From assembly GCA_047605265.1 (NCBI GenBank), contig JASGFY010000054.1, positions 1 through 22,064 of the forward strand: DNA of 22,064 nucleotides. The letters are read 5' to 3'. Both the position numbers and the translations under genes were made by a program. Positions within the stretch are counted from its first letter, which is position 1. Each line of letters starts with the position of its first letter. The notes beneath the pieces were generated by a model that had not been told where the DNA came from, did no database searches, and worked only from the letters and a program-made list of their open reading frames with translations. Below are positions 1 through 7,156 of this stretch, piece after piece. This DNA comes from Solimonas sp047605265. GTDB taxonomy: Bacteria > Pseudomonadota > Gammaproteobacteria > Nevskiales > Nevskiaceae.

Positions 1-1149
1 CGGCACGGCCGCGCCGTCCCGCACCGCATCGCGTTGCGGTGCCGCGAGCGGCGCGTCGGCCAAGCCGAGCAGGCGCAGGTATTCGCGCGCCACCGCCGCG
101 CCGTGGAAGCCGTCGACGCAGCCGCGCAGCACGTCCGCGGGCAGCGGGTGCGCCAGCGTCTCGCCCATGGCCTGCGCGAGCCGCGCGCCGTCGCCGACCG
201 GCACCAGCGGACCGTAGCGGCCGTGGTCGAGAATCTCGTCGGGCCCGCTCGGGCAATCGGTCGACACGCAGGGAATGCCGAGCGCCAGCGCCTCCGCCAG
301 CGCGCAGCCGAAGCCCTCCCAGGCCGACGACAGCACGAACAGGTCGGCCCGCGACAGCCAGGCGTACGGGTTCGCCTGGAAGCCCGGCATCAGCACGCGG
401 TCGGCGATGCCGAGCGCCTCGGCCTGCGCCTGCAGCGCCGCGCGCTCGGCGCCCTCGCCGAGCACGATCAGCCGCGCGGGCTGCCGCGCCTGCAGCGCGG
501 CGAACGCGCGCAGCAGCGTCGGGAAATCCTTCTGCCGCGTCAGGCGGCCCATGCCCATGACGACCGGCTGGGGTTTGCCCGCCAGCCAGGGTTGGGGCGC
601 CGGCTCGGCGGCGCGCGACGCCAAGTCGCGCGGGATCACCGGATTGTGGATGACGTGCACCCGCTCCGCCGGCAGGCGGCACAGCGACACCAGGTCGTCG
701 CGCACGCCGTGCGAGACGGCGACGATGCCGGCCGCCTCCGGATAGAGGCGGCGCATCGCGCGCAGGCGCAGCCAGCGCGTCAGTGCGTCACGGCCGTCGA
801 GCGAGCGCGAGGCATTGGTGTGCAGTTGCAGCCAGACCGGCACGCGGTGGCTGGCGTGGCGCGCGGCGCGGATCGCGGCGCGGCCGGCGCGGTCCTTGGC
901 GACCAGCAGCGCGTCCGGGCGGCATTCGTCGAGGTACTCGGCGATCTCCGGCACCGCGGTCATCGCGTGCCGGTTGCGCAGATGGACGAGGCGCACGTTG
1001 TCCGGCACGTGGCGGACGTGCGGGCCGCGGAACTTGATCGTCAGCAGATCGACGGCGACGTCCCGGGCGAATTCGCCGGACAGCAGATTGATGACGCGCT
1101 CGACGCCGCCCTCGCCGGAATAGGACACCAGGATGGCCAGACGCTTCAT
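1..1149 (-). CDS. GT4-family glycosyltransferase (partial, C-terminus off the left edge)
   Basis: Reading the minus strand from ATG at 1149 gives 383 open codons with no stop before base 1, so only the C-terminal end is missing. The fold is a GT-B retaining glycosyltransferase. The N-terminal half opens with MKRLAILVSYSGEGGVERV (residues 1-19), the usual nucleotide-free domain start with a glycine-rich loop. The C-terminal half has GMGRLTRQKDF (199-209) and the E-x7-E motif with Glu278 and Glu286 inside WEGFGCALAEAL, followed by GIPCVSTDCPSGPDEIL. This is the classic Glycos_transf_1/GT4 donor-binding region. It probably adds a sugar from a nucleotide-sugar donor to LPS core, O-antigen or capsule at the cytoplasmic face. 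GGAG lies 7 nt before the ATG (1157-1160). It is the last visible gene of the glycan operon, 234 bp after its neighbour. The acceptor and sugar cannot be read from sequence. Confidence 0.9.
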   Translation of the reverse strand, partial: MKRLAILVSYSGEGGVERVINLLSGEFARDVAVDLLTIKFRGPHVRHVPDNVRLVHLRNRHAMTAVPEIAEYLDECRPDALLVAKDRAGRAAIRAARHASHRVPVWLQLHTNASRSLDGRDALTRWLRLRAMRRLYPEAAGIVAVSHGVRDDLVSLCRLPAERVHVIHNPVIPRDLASRAAEPAPQPWLAGKPQPVVMGMGRLTRQKDFPTLLRAFAALQARQPARLIVLGEGAERAALQAQAEALGIADRVLMPGFQANPYAWLSRADLFVLSSAWEGFGCALAEALALGIPCVSTDCPSGPDEILDHGRYGPLVPVGDGARLAQAMGETLAHPLPADVLRGCVDGFHGAAVAREYLRLLGLADAPLAAPQRDAVRDGAAVP

Positions 1150-1383
1150 CACAAGGCTCCCGCCACCGCCACGGACCGGGAGGGTTGCGGGCACAGCTGC
1201 GGAGCGATACAGGGATGCAAGGCGGTTCTCGTTGCCGTCGGTTCCATGTGCGCCGATCTTGACCGATCCCGCGCGCCGGCGACACAAGGGTTTACCCGGT
1301 ACGGCGCCCGGCGGCGACGGCGGCGGCCGGCCGCCGCATCCCGTCTCCCGCGCGCAGTCATCCGCATGGCAGGGCGCGGGCCT
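1150..1383. other. Intergenic gap inside glycan operon
   Basis: This 234-bp GC-rich gap lies between the WaaZ-like gene and the GT4 gene, both on the minus strand. I find no convincing coding frame: the small minus-strand frame here is arginine-rich and looks like chance. A hairpin with arms GCGCGGG (1374-1380) and CCCGCGC (1388-1394) overlaps the upstream gene's stop codon. It has no T-tract behind it, so it is at most a weak attenuator. The gap is large for an operon, so the GT4 gene may have its own promoter, but I see no clear -35/-10 pair. Confidence 0.4.
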
Positions 1384-2349
1384 TCAGCCCGCGCATCCGG
1401 CGCCGAGCACGCGGGCCGGGGCGACGCGCGCGAAGACGCTGTCCGGCAGCCGTGAATCCGGCGACGCGTTCAGGACCTCGATGCCCTCGCCGCGCAGAAC
1501 GCCGGCGGCGAACGCGAAATCGGGGCGGATGGCGCGCTCGTAATCGTCGGCGATCATGGTCTTCTCGCGCTGGCGCTCGCGGTAGAAGCGTCCGCCGCCG
1601 TCGAGATCCAGCCCGAAGAAGACGATCCGCCGCGGCCGCTGCGTCGCGGCGATCTGCAGCGCCAGATAGGCCACGGTGCAGGACGGGAAATAGCCGGCGT
1701 CGGCCGACAGCGAGAACGCCGCGCGCCGCCCGTCGCGAAACAGGCCGGCCTGCGGCGGCCGCGTCCACCAGTGCGCGGAGCGCCGGTATGGTCGCAGCAG
1801 GCTGTCGAACAGCCGCACGTCGACCTCGCGCAGCAGCTGCGGATCGCGGCGCGCGATCTCGACGACCATGCGGTGATCGATGGCCAGCGCCTTCGCGGCG
1901 CGCACGCCGGCGACGAAATCGTCCCACTGCCGCCGTACGTAGCCGATATCCACGACCGCGTAGAGATCGGCCCGCAGCCCCTGCTCCGCCAACACGCGGT
2001 ACGAACCGTTGACGGCGATCACCGGCCGCGCCGCCAGCGCCGACGGATCGCCGATCTGCCGCACCGAAGGCCCGGACAGCACGATATGGATCGCTTCCGC
2101 CGCGGGCCGCCACGCGGCGAGCGTGCCGAAGCGATAGTCGTGGCCGAAGGCACGCACCCGCCAGCCGTCGCCCTCGAGCCGCGCCGCGTAGTCCCAGCCG
2201 TAATAGCGCCAGTGCCAGCAGGCCGGACCGCGCCAGACGATGGCGAGGCGGTACAGCGCGGACTTGAGCCGGGCGAAGGCCCGGAACCGGCCGCGCGCGC
2301 GCCGGGCCCCTGCGCCGCCGCCCGCCGCCGGTGCGTGCCGAACGATCAT
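1384..2349 (-). CDS. WaaZ/GT42-like surface-glycan transferase
   Basis: The 321-aa product starts at ATG 2349, whose ATGA overlaps the TGA of the upstream gene (2346-2348), a sign of translational coupling. Key segments are IHIVLSGPSVRQIGD (residues 87-101, a Rossmann-like SGPS loop), VIAVNGSY and ADLYAVVDIGY in the middle, and FFGLDLDGGGRFYRE near the C-terminus. This G-PS / AVNGS / D-FGLDL layout resembles the DUF115, GT42 sialyltransferase and WaaZ (Kdo-III transferase) group, which transfer nonulosonate or ulosonate sugars to LPS. I infer a surface-glycan transferase from the motifs and from its place between two glycosyltransferases. Donor and acceptor are unknown. A longer in-frame N-terminus would cover the neighbouring gene and is rejected. 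The first 35 residues are Ala/Arg/Gly rich and may be partly unstructured, so a later start is possible. Confidence 0.62.
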   Translation of the reverse strand: MIVRHAPAAGGGAGARRARGRFRAFARLKSALYRLAIVWRGPACWHWRYYGWDYAARLEGDGWRVRAFGHDYRFGTLAAWRPAAEAIHIVLSGPSVRQIGDPSALAARPVIAVNGSYRVLAEQGLRADLYAVVDIGYVRRQWDDFVAGVRAAKALAIDHRMVVEIARRDPQLLREVDVRLFDSLLRPYRRSAHWWTRPPQAGLFRDGRRAAFSLSADAGYFPSCTVAYLALQIAATQRPRRIVFFGLDLDGGGRFYRERQREKTMIADDYERAIRPDFAFAAGVLRGEGIEVLNASPDSRLPDSVFARVAPARVLGAGCAG

Positions 2350-3287
2350 GCGCGCGCCTCCAGGGACGCGCGCCGCCGGGCGTCGTCGGCCAGCCGGCGC
2401 AGAACGGTGGACGCCTCGTACGGCGCCAGCGCCGCGGCCGGCAGCGGCTCCGCCGGCAAGCGCATGAACGCCGCGATCCGCTCGGGCGACGGCGCCCGGT
2501 CGATGATCATGATGTTCTGCGGGCGGTAGAACGGCGCCGCGGCGACGTCCGGATTGTTGGTGATCAGCTTCTTGCCGTAGAACCCGGCCTCGATCGGGCG
2601 CAGCGTCCAGCCCGCCTGCCCCGCCTGATTGATGTCGATGACGCAGCGCGCGCGCCGCATCAGGCCCAGATAATCGGCGTAAGGCAGCGGCCGATCCTGC
2701 GCGGACAGAATCCGGATGTCCGTGCTGCAGCCGGCGTCCGCGGCGTTGCGGCGGATCGCGTCGAGCAGCGGCGCGCGGCCCTTGTCGCGGCCGAGGAAGA
2801 AAACGTCGACGGCCGGCGCCGCGCCGTCGTCGTCCACCTTGCGCAGGAACTGCGCGTACGGCTCGAAGCCGTATCGCGCGCAATCGTCCGCGTCGAAGGA
2901 CCAGACGCGCACGCCCCGGGCCTGCAATCCGCGCAGCCGCTCGCAACGCCGCACGTCGGACCCCGCCGGGTTGCGGACCAGCACGCCGCCGAAGAACGGC
3001 GTCGAAACGCGCTCCAGCTCTTCGAGCAGTCCGCCGTGATCCTGGAAGAAATAGACCGCGTCCGGCCGCTCGATGAACTCGCGCTGCAGCGCCCGGCCGT
3101 AACGGCGCAGACGATGCCGGCGGCGCAGGCGGCGAAAAGGTCCGCGCGGCTCCAGCGTCTCGCGCAGATCGACCGTGCGCCAGTCGCCGCCGGGCGGCGG
3201 CGGCACGGTGAAGGTGAAGCGCTCGTAGTCCGGCCAGAAGCCGATGAAGAAAACCGTTCCGCCCATGCTTCGCGCCCTCTCAGGCAT
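2346..3287 (-). CDS. CgeB-like glycosyltransferase of LPS/capsule clusters
   Basis: This is a 313-aa protein. The start at 3287 is backed by GGAGG 7 nt upstream (3295-3299). A second ATG at residue 8 also has a GAGAGG upstream and cannot be excluded. The N-terminus has VFFIGFWPDY (12-21). The C-terminal half carries DVFFLGRDKGR (161-171), a YLGLMRRARCVIDINQAGQ stretch (206-224) and TLRPIEAGFYGKKLITNN (228-245). The latter reads as the donor-binding half of GT-B enzymes in the CgeB/spore-maturation-like family often found in LPS core and capsule loci, with the Glu of PIEA in the place of the EX7E glutamates. It follows the sulfotransferase gene after 26 bp and overlaps the next gene by 4 bp, so it is mid-operon. 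The family is clear; the sugar and linkage are not. Confidence 0.75.
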   Translation of the reverse strand: MPERARSMGGTVFFIGFWPDYERFTFTVPPPPGGDWRTVDLRETLEPRGPFRRLRRRHRLRRYGRALQREFIERPDAVYFFQDHGGLLEELERVSTPFFGGVLVRNPAGSDVRRCERLRGLQARGVRVWSFDADDCARYGFEPYAQFLRKVDDDGAAPAVDVFFLGRDKGRAPLLDAIRRNAADAGCSTDIRILSAQDRPLPYADYLGLMRRARCVIDINQAGQAGWTLRPIEAGFYGKKLITNNPDVAAAPFYRPQNIMIIDRAPSPERIAAFMRLPAEPLPAAALAPYEASTVLRRLADDARRRASLEARA

Positions 3288-3313
3288 CGCATCGCCTCCG
3301 CTGCGGCAGCCGC

Positions 3314-4042
3314 CTACGGCGGCGCCTCGCGTGGCTCGAAGCCATATCCGAACGCGGCGATATCCTCGCGGTAGTGCTCGGCCACGATCGCGCGCGTCTG
3401 CTCGTCGTAGTACGCACGGTAATCGTGATGGATCGACGCATTGTCGCGATTGAGCGGCGCCTTCGGCAGGCCGAGCGCGACGAGCACCTTGTCCAGATCC
3501 TGCTGCAAGGTCTCGACGCGGCAGATGTGATCGACCAGCAGTTCATTCTGTCCCGGCAGGCGCAGATACGAGACCTGCGGACGGAAGTGATGCTTGGCGC
3601 GAATCTCCGGCCGCCACAGCCCGTTCCTCACGAAATCTCCGAAATCGGCGTAAGGGCTGAGATGCTGCGCCGCCCACTGCTGATCGCCGGGCGGGCAATC
3701 CTGGCTGCGCAGGTAGTGCCAGGCCGAGACCACCCGATCCCACGGATTGCGCACGACCGTGAACTTCAGATAGCGCGAGAAATCCTGCGGCGAGAACATG
3801 CGCTGCAGATCGCGAACGTCGCGATGCGCGAATCTTTCCTTGCCGTAGATGACGCGCTTTACCGAGTTCCCCGCGCATTTGGGGATATGAATGAAGATGG
3901 CCTGCCGGCGCACGTAGCCATGATAGAGGCCGTCCGTCTCGCGACATTCGCGGCGAAGACGCGCCACCGAGCGCGGCGACCATAGCGGTGCGAGATGCCA
4001 GCGCACGGCGTGCGGCAGACGGTAATACCACGACAACAACAT
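3314..4042 (-). CDS. Sulfotransferase family 2 (PAPS-dependent carbohydrate sulfotransferase)
   Basis: The 242-aa product has both PAPS-binding signatures. The 5'-phosphosulfate loop is IFIHIPKCAGNS (residues 49-60, Lys55 and Ser60). The 3'-phosphate-binding segment is FTVVRNPWDRVVSAW (94-108, Arg98 and Ser106). This matches Pfam Sulfotransfer_2, which moves sulfate from PAPS to hydroxyls of sugars. There is no signal peptide and no clear membrane anchor, so it probably acts in the cytoplasm on a nascent glycan. I chose ATG 4042, preceded by GGAGGT (4046-4051). An in-frame GTG at 4081 would add 13 residues but has no Shine-Dalgarno. It is the first gene of the glycan operon, 26 bp before the CgeB-like gene, which suggests the glycan is sulfated. 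An AT-rich block lies upstream. Confidence 0.88.
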   Translation of the reverse strand: MLLSWYYRLPHAVRWHLAPLWSPRSVARLRRECRETDGLYHGYVRRQAIFIHIPKCAGNSVKRVIYGKERFAHRDVRDLQRMFSPQDFSRYLKFTVVRNPWDRVVSAWHYLRSQDCPPGDQQWAAQHLSPYADFGDFVRNGLWRPEIRAKHHFRPQVSYLRLPGQNELLVDHICRVETLQQDLDKVLVALGLPKAPLNRDNASIHHDYRAYYDEQTRAIVAEHYREDIAAFGYGFEPREAPP

Positions 4043-4184
4043 CCGACCTCCATTGGCGCGAAGCGATACGTCGCCGATCACGTCGCTTTAGAAAACGTAA
4101 ACATAATCTATATCCGCTACGCTGTTTGTTGCGATTCTGTAATCCCCCCTCTTGACATCAACTCTTGACATCAAATCATCCCGA
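4043..4184. promoter_or_regulatory. AT-rich upstream block of the glycan operon
   Basis: Bases 4081-4140 contain 24 G/C in 60 (40%) and 4081-4180 about 41 in 100, far below the flanking genes. The block lies between the 3' end of glnE and the first gene of the glycan operon, both minus strand, so a promoter for the operon is expected here. TATAGAT-like sequence occurs on the minus strand near 4109-4115, but I could not pair it with a good -35, so no exact promoter is claimed. No hairpin plus T-tract terminator for glnE is visible. Confidence 0.4.
4149..4174. repeat. Perfect 13-bp tandem direct repeat containing TTGACA
   Basis: The unit CTCTTGACATCAA occurs twice with no spacer, at 4149-4161 and 4162-4174. 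Each copy contains TTGACA on the plus strand, identical to the sigma-70 -35 consensus. The plus strand has no gene starting downstream: it runs antisense into glnE. The repeat could be a paired protein-binding site for the minus-strand glycan operon or a duplication scar. Confidence 0.8.
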
Positions 4185-7004
4185 TCACGGCGCCACCGCC
4201 GGCAGATAACGGTCGCGGATCGCCGTCACCCGCGCGCGTTCCGCGGCGAACGGCGCGGGATCGGTGAACGGCGCGGCATTCTGCAGCGAGCGGCTGTGCG
4301 TCCACGCGCGGTAGCGCCGGTAGCAGCGGATCAGCTCGTCGCTCTCCGCCGTCGGCAGGGCGCCCGCCGCGGCCAGGGCTTCGAGCTGGCGCCAGTTGTC
4401 GCTCCATTCGGCGATCGCCGGATCACGGTGCGCGTCGCGCAGGACCAGGAACTGCGTGATGAATTCGATGTCGATCAGCCCGCCGTCGCCCTGCTTGACG
4501 TCCCAGCGCTCCGCGTTCGACTTGTCCAGGCTCGCACGCATTTTGGCGCGCATCCCGACAATGTCGTGACAAAGCCTTGCCGGATCGCGCGGCCGCGTCA
4601 GCACCTCGCGGCGCAGATCGGCGAAGGCCGCGGCGAGCGCCGGCGTGCCGGCGACGCAGCGCGCGCGCGTCAGGGCCTGGTGCTCCCAGGTCCATGCCGA
4701 CTCGCGCTGATAGGCGGCGAAACTGGCGAAGCTCGACACCAGCAGGCCGGACTTGCCGTTCGGCCGCAGCTCCATGTCGATCTCGTACGCGCGGCCGGCC
4801 GGCGTCTGCGCCGCCAGCCAGTTGATGACGCGCTGCGCGAGGCGCGCGTACCAGACGCCGTTGTTGATCGACCGCGCGCCGCCGACGGTGTCGCCGTCGA
4901 GCGAGTCGCAGTCGTGCACGAACACGAGGTCAAGATCGGAGCCGTAACCGAGTTCGATGCCGCCGAACTTGCCGTAGGCGAGCACGGCGAAGCCGGCGCC
5001 ACCGTCTTCGCCGCGCTGCGGTTCGCCGTACTGCGCGCGCATCTCGCGTGAGGCGCGCGCCAGCGCTTCGTCGACCAGCGCTTCGGCCAGCCAGGTCAGG
5101 CGGTCGCTGACCTGCACCAGCGGCAGCGAGCCGGCGAGATCGGCGGCGGCGATGCGCAGCGTCATTTCCTTCTGGTAGCGGCGCAGCGCGTCCATGCCGG
5201 CCTCGGTGTCGTCGTCGGCGAGATCCGTCGTGCGGCGCGCCAGCTCGCGGCGCAGCGCGGCGCGGTCCGGCGGTGCGTAGAGGCTGCGCGCGTCGAGCAG
5301 CGCATCGAGCAGCGCCGGCGACTGCGCGATGAACGTCGTCAGCCACGGGCTCGCCGCGCACAGGCGCACGAGCTGGGCGCGCGCGCCGGCGTTGTCGCGC
5401 AGCAGCGTCAGGTAGGTGGAACGGCCGGCCACGGCCTGCACGACGCTGAGCGTGCGGCACAGCGCGGCCTCCGGCTGCGCCTGCTCGCGTGCCGCGTCGA
5501 ACAGCGGACCGAGCAGCGCCAGCAGCTTCTGCACGCCGCTCTCCGGCATCGCCCGCACGAGACGGGCGCCGCGCAGTTCGTCGAGCGCTTCGAGCACCTG
5601 CCGCGACTCGCGGCCGAAGCCGGCGGCCGTCAGCGCGTCGAGCGCCTCGTCGCCGTCGATCATCCGCGACCACAGCGCGCGCACGAGACGGTCGCCGGTG
5701 CCGCCGGCCTCGCCGCCGCGTTCGGCGAAGATGCGGTCGAACTGATCCTGCACGCAGCGGCGCACGTCGCCGACGCGTCGCATCAGCGCGTCCCAGCTCT
5801 CGAAGCGCAGCGCCGCGCACAGCGCCGCGCGCGGCTCGTCGCGGACCGGCAGCGCGTGCGTCTGCTGATCCGCGTACATCTGGATCGCGTTTTCGAGCCG
5901 GCGCAGGAAGACGTAGCAGTCGTCGAGCCCGGCGGCGACGGCGGGTTCGAGATGGCCGGCCGCGCCGAGGTAGCGCAGCACCGGCCGCAGCCGCGCGTCG
6001 CGCAGCGCGCTCTCGGCGCCGCCGCGCACCAGCTGGAACGACTGCACGATGAACTCGAGCTCGCGGATGCCACCGCTGCCAAGCTTGACGTTGTCTTCCT
6101 GCCCGCGGCGCGCGACATCGTCGGCGATCAGACGCTTGAGATCGCGCAGGCTGCCGATTGCGTCGTAGTCGAGATAGCGGCGATAGACGAACGGCCGCAG
6201 GTTGCGCAGCAGCCCGGCGCCGGCCTCGACGTCGCCGGCGACCGGCCGCGCCTTGATCAGCGCGTAGCGCTCCCATTCGCGGCCGTGCACCTGGTAATAC
6301 TCCTCCAGCGCCGCGAACGACACCGACAGCGCGCCGGCCGAGCCGAACGGCCGCAGCATCAGGTCGACGCGGAACACCAGGCCGTCCGGCGTCACCGCCG
6401 ACAGCAGGCGCTGCACCTCCTGCGCCAGCCGGGCGAAATACTCGTCGGTGCTCAGCGCGCGCGCGCCGCTGCCGGGCGCCGGCCGCGTTTCGCCGCCGGC
6501 GCGATGGCAGAAGATCAGATCGATGTCCGACGAGAAATTCAGCTCGCGACCGCCGAGCTTGCCCATGCCGAGCACCAGCGGACGGATCGGCGCGCCGGCC
6601 TCATCGCGCGGCTCGCCGTGGCGCGCCTGCAGGCGCCGCTCACCGCTGTGCAGAGCCGCGGCGATGCAGGCGTCGGCGAGATCGGAGAGATCGCCCAGCG
6701 TCTCGTCGAGGCCGGCGAGGCCGGCGACGTCGCGGAACGCGATGCGGGCCATCTCCAGGCGGCGCAGCGCGCGCAGCTCGCGCTGGATCGCCGCGTCGTC
6801 GTCGAGCGTGGCGACGCGCGTGACCGCGCCGGCGATGGCGCCGGGCGTGCGGGCCTGCAGCAGGGACTCGGCGAACGCCGCCGGCTCGGCCAGGCGCGCC
6901 ACGGTTTCGCTGAAGAAGCGGCTCGCGGCCAGCACGCGCGGCAGCTCGGCGGCGGCTTCTGACGAGCGCGCCGCGAGCGCGGCCTGCAGATCGGATGCGG
7001 ACAA
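4185..7004 (-). CDS. glnE: Bifunctional glutamine synthetase adenylyltransferase/adenylyl-removing enzyme
   Basis: The 939-aa length matches E. coli GlnE (946 aa). Two nucleotidyltransferase domains are visible. The N-terminal adenylyl-removase half has LGMGKLGGRELNFSSDIDL (145-163, Asp160 and Asp162). The C-terminal adenylyltransferase half has YGKFGGIELGYGSDLDL (around 677-693, Asp690 and Asp692), with a third acidic residue in EIDMELRPNG (Asp743). GlnE attaches AMP to, or removes it from, glutamine synthetase in response to PII (GlnB) and glutamine, so it sets nitrogen assimilation. The start is TTG at 7004: AAGGAG (plus-strand complement 7011-7016) sits 6 nt away. The non-ATG start may lower expression. 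The upstream gap holds paired hairpin repeats, so a separate promoter near there is likely. Confidence 0.97.
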   Translation of the reverse strand: MSASDLQAALAARSSEAAAELPRVLAASRFFSETVARLAEPAAFAESLLQARTPGAIAGAVTRVATLDDDAAIQRELRALRRLEMARIAFRDVAGLAGLDETLGDLSDLADACIAAALHSGERRLQARHGEPRDEAGAPIRPLVLGMGKLGGRELNFSSDIDLIFCHRAGGETRPAPGSGARALSTDEYFARLAQEVQRLLSAVTPDGLVFRVDLMLRPFGSAGALSVSFAALEEYYQVHGREWERYALIKARPVAGDVEAGAGLLRNLRPFVYRRYLDYDAIGSLRDLKRLIADDVARRGQEDNVKLGSGGIRELEFIVQSFQLVRGGAESALRDARLRPVLRYLGAAGHLEPAVAAGLDDCYVFLRRLENAIQMYADQQTHALPVRDEPRAALCAALRFESWDALMRRVGDVRRCVQDQFDRIFAERGGEAGGTGDRLVRALWSRMIDGDEALDALTAAGFGRESRQVLEALDELRGARLVRAMPESGVQKLLALLGPLFDAAREQAQPEAALCRTLSVVQAVAGRSTYLTLLRDNAGARAQLVRLCAASPWLTTFIAQSPALLDALLDARSLYAPPDRAALRRELARRTTDLADDDTEAGMDALRRYQKEMTLRIAAADLAGSLPLVQVSDRLTWLAEALVDEALARASREMRAQYGEPQRGEDGGAGFAVLAYGKFGGIELGYGSDLDLVFVHDCDSLDGDTVGGARSINNGVWYARLAQRVINWLAAQTPAGRAYEIDMELRPNGKSGLLVSSFASFAAYQRESAWTWEHQALTRARCVAGTPALAAAFADLRREVLTRPRDPARLCHDIVGMRAKMRASLDKSNAERWDVKQGDGGLIDIEFITQFLVLRDAHRDPAIAEWSDNWRQLEALAAAGALPTAESDELIRCYRRYRAWTHSRSLQNAAPFTDPAPFAAERARVTAIRDRYLPAVAP

Positions 7005-7010
7005 TGCTCT

Positions 7011-7016
7011 CTCCTT
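7011..7016 (-). promoter_or_regulatory. Ribosome binding site deciding the TTG start of glnE
   Basis: On the minus strand AAGGAG lies 6 nt before the TTG at 7004-7002. No ATG or GTG nearby has comparable support, so this site is the reason for annotating a TTG start. Confidence 0.7.
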
Positions 7017-7020
7017 ACTC

Positions 7021-7061
7021 TCTCCCTCTCCCCACGTGTGGGGAGAGCGCTGGGGTGAGGG
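7021..7061 (-). repeat. Hairpin repeat element A1 (CCCTCA...CTCCC type)
   Basis: Read on the minus strand from 7061 it begins CCCTCACCCCAGCG and then forms a stem with arms CTCTCCCC and GGGGAGAG (7026-7033 and 7040-7047, 6-nt loop). Its leading CCCTCA faces a second element of the same build at 7095, so the two read outward from each other. Such elements are dispersed in many GC-rich proteobacterial genomes. Confidence 0.75.
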
Positions 7062-7094
7062 CGCTTCGCCCGGCGCGGCGCTCGATCGCGCAAC

Positions 7095-7132
7095 CCCTCA
7101 TCCTGACCCGCTCCCCGCAGGCGGGGAGCGGG
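7095..7132 (+). repeat. Hairpin repeat element A2 (partner of A1)
   Basis: On the plus strand it begins CCCTCATCCTGA and continues into a perfect 12-bp inverted repeat with arms at 7107-7118 and 7121-7132 (CCCGCTCCCCGC and its complement), with only 2 nt between the arms. It lies 24 bp after the 3' end of the amidase gene when read in the direction of that gene's operon, so it separates the glnE and amidase transcripts. Confidence 0.78.
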
Positions 7133-7156
7133 AACTTTCTGTTTGGAACTCTCTAT

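Noticed and set aside
34..1455. Plus-strand open frame of 473 codons at the left edge
   Set aside because: The minus strand encodes a GT4 glycosyltransferase with an EX7E motif over the same bases. The plus frame is a shadow of it.
5856..6962. Plus-strand open frame of 368 codons inside glnE
   Set aside because: It is antisense to strongly conserved GlnE motifs and has no recognisable features of its own.
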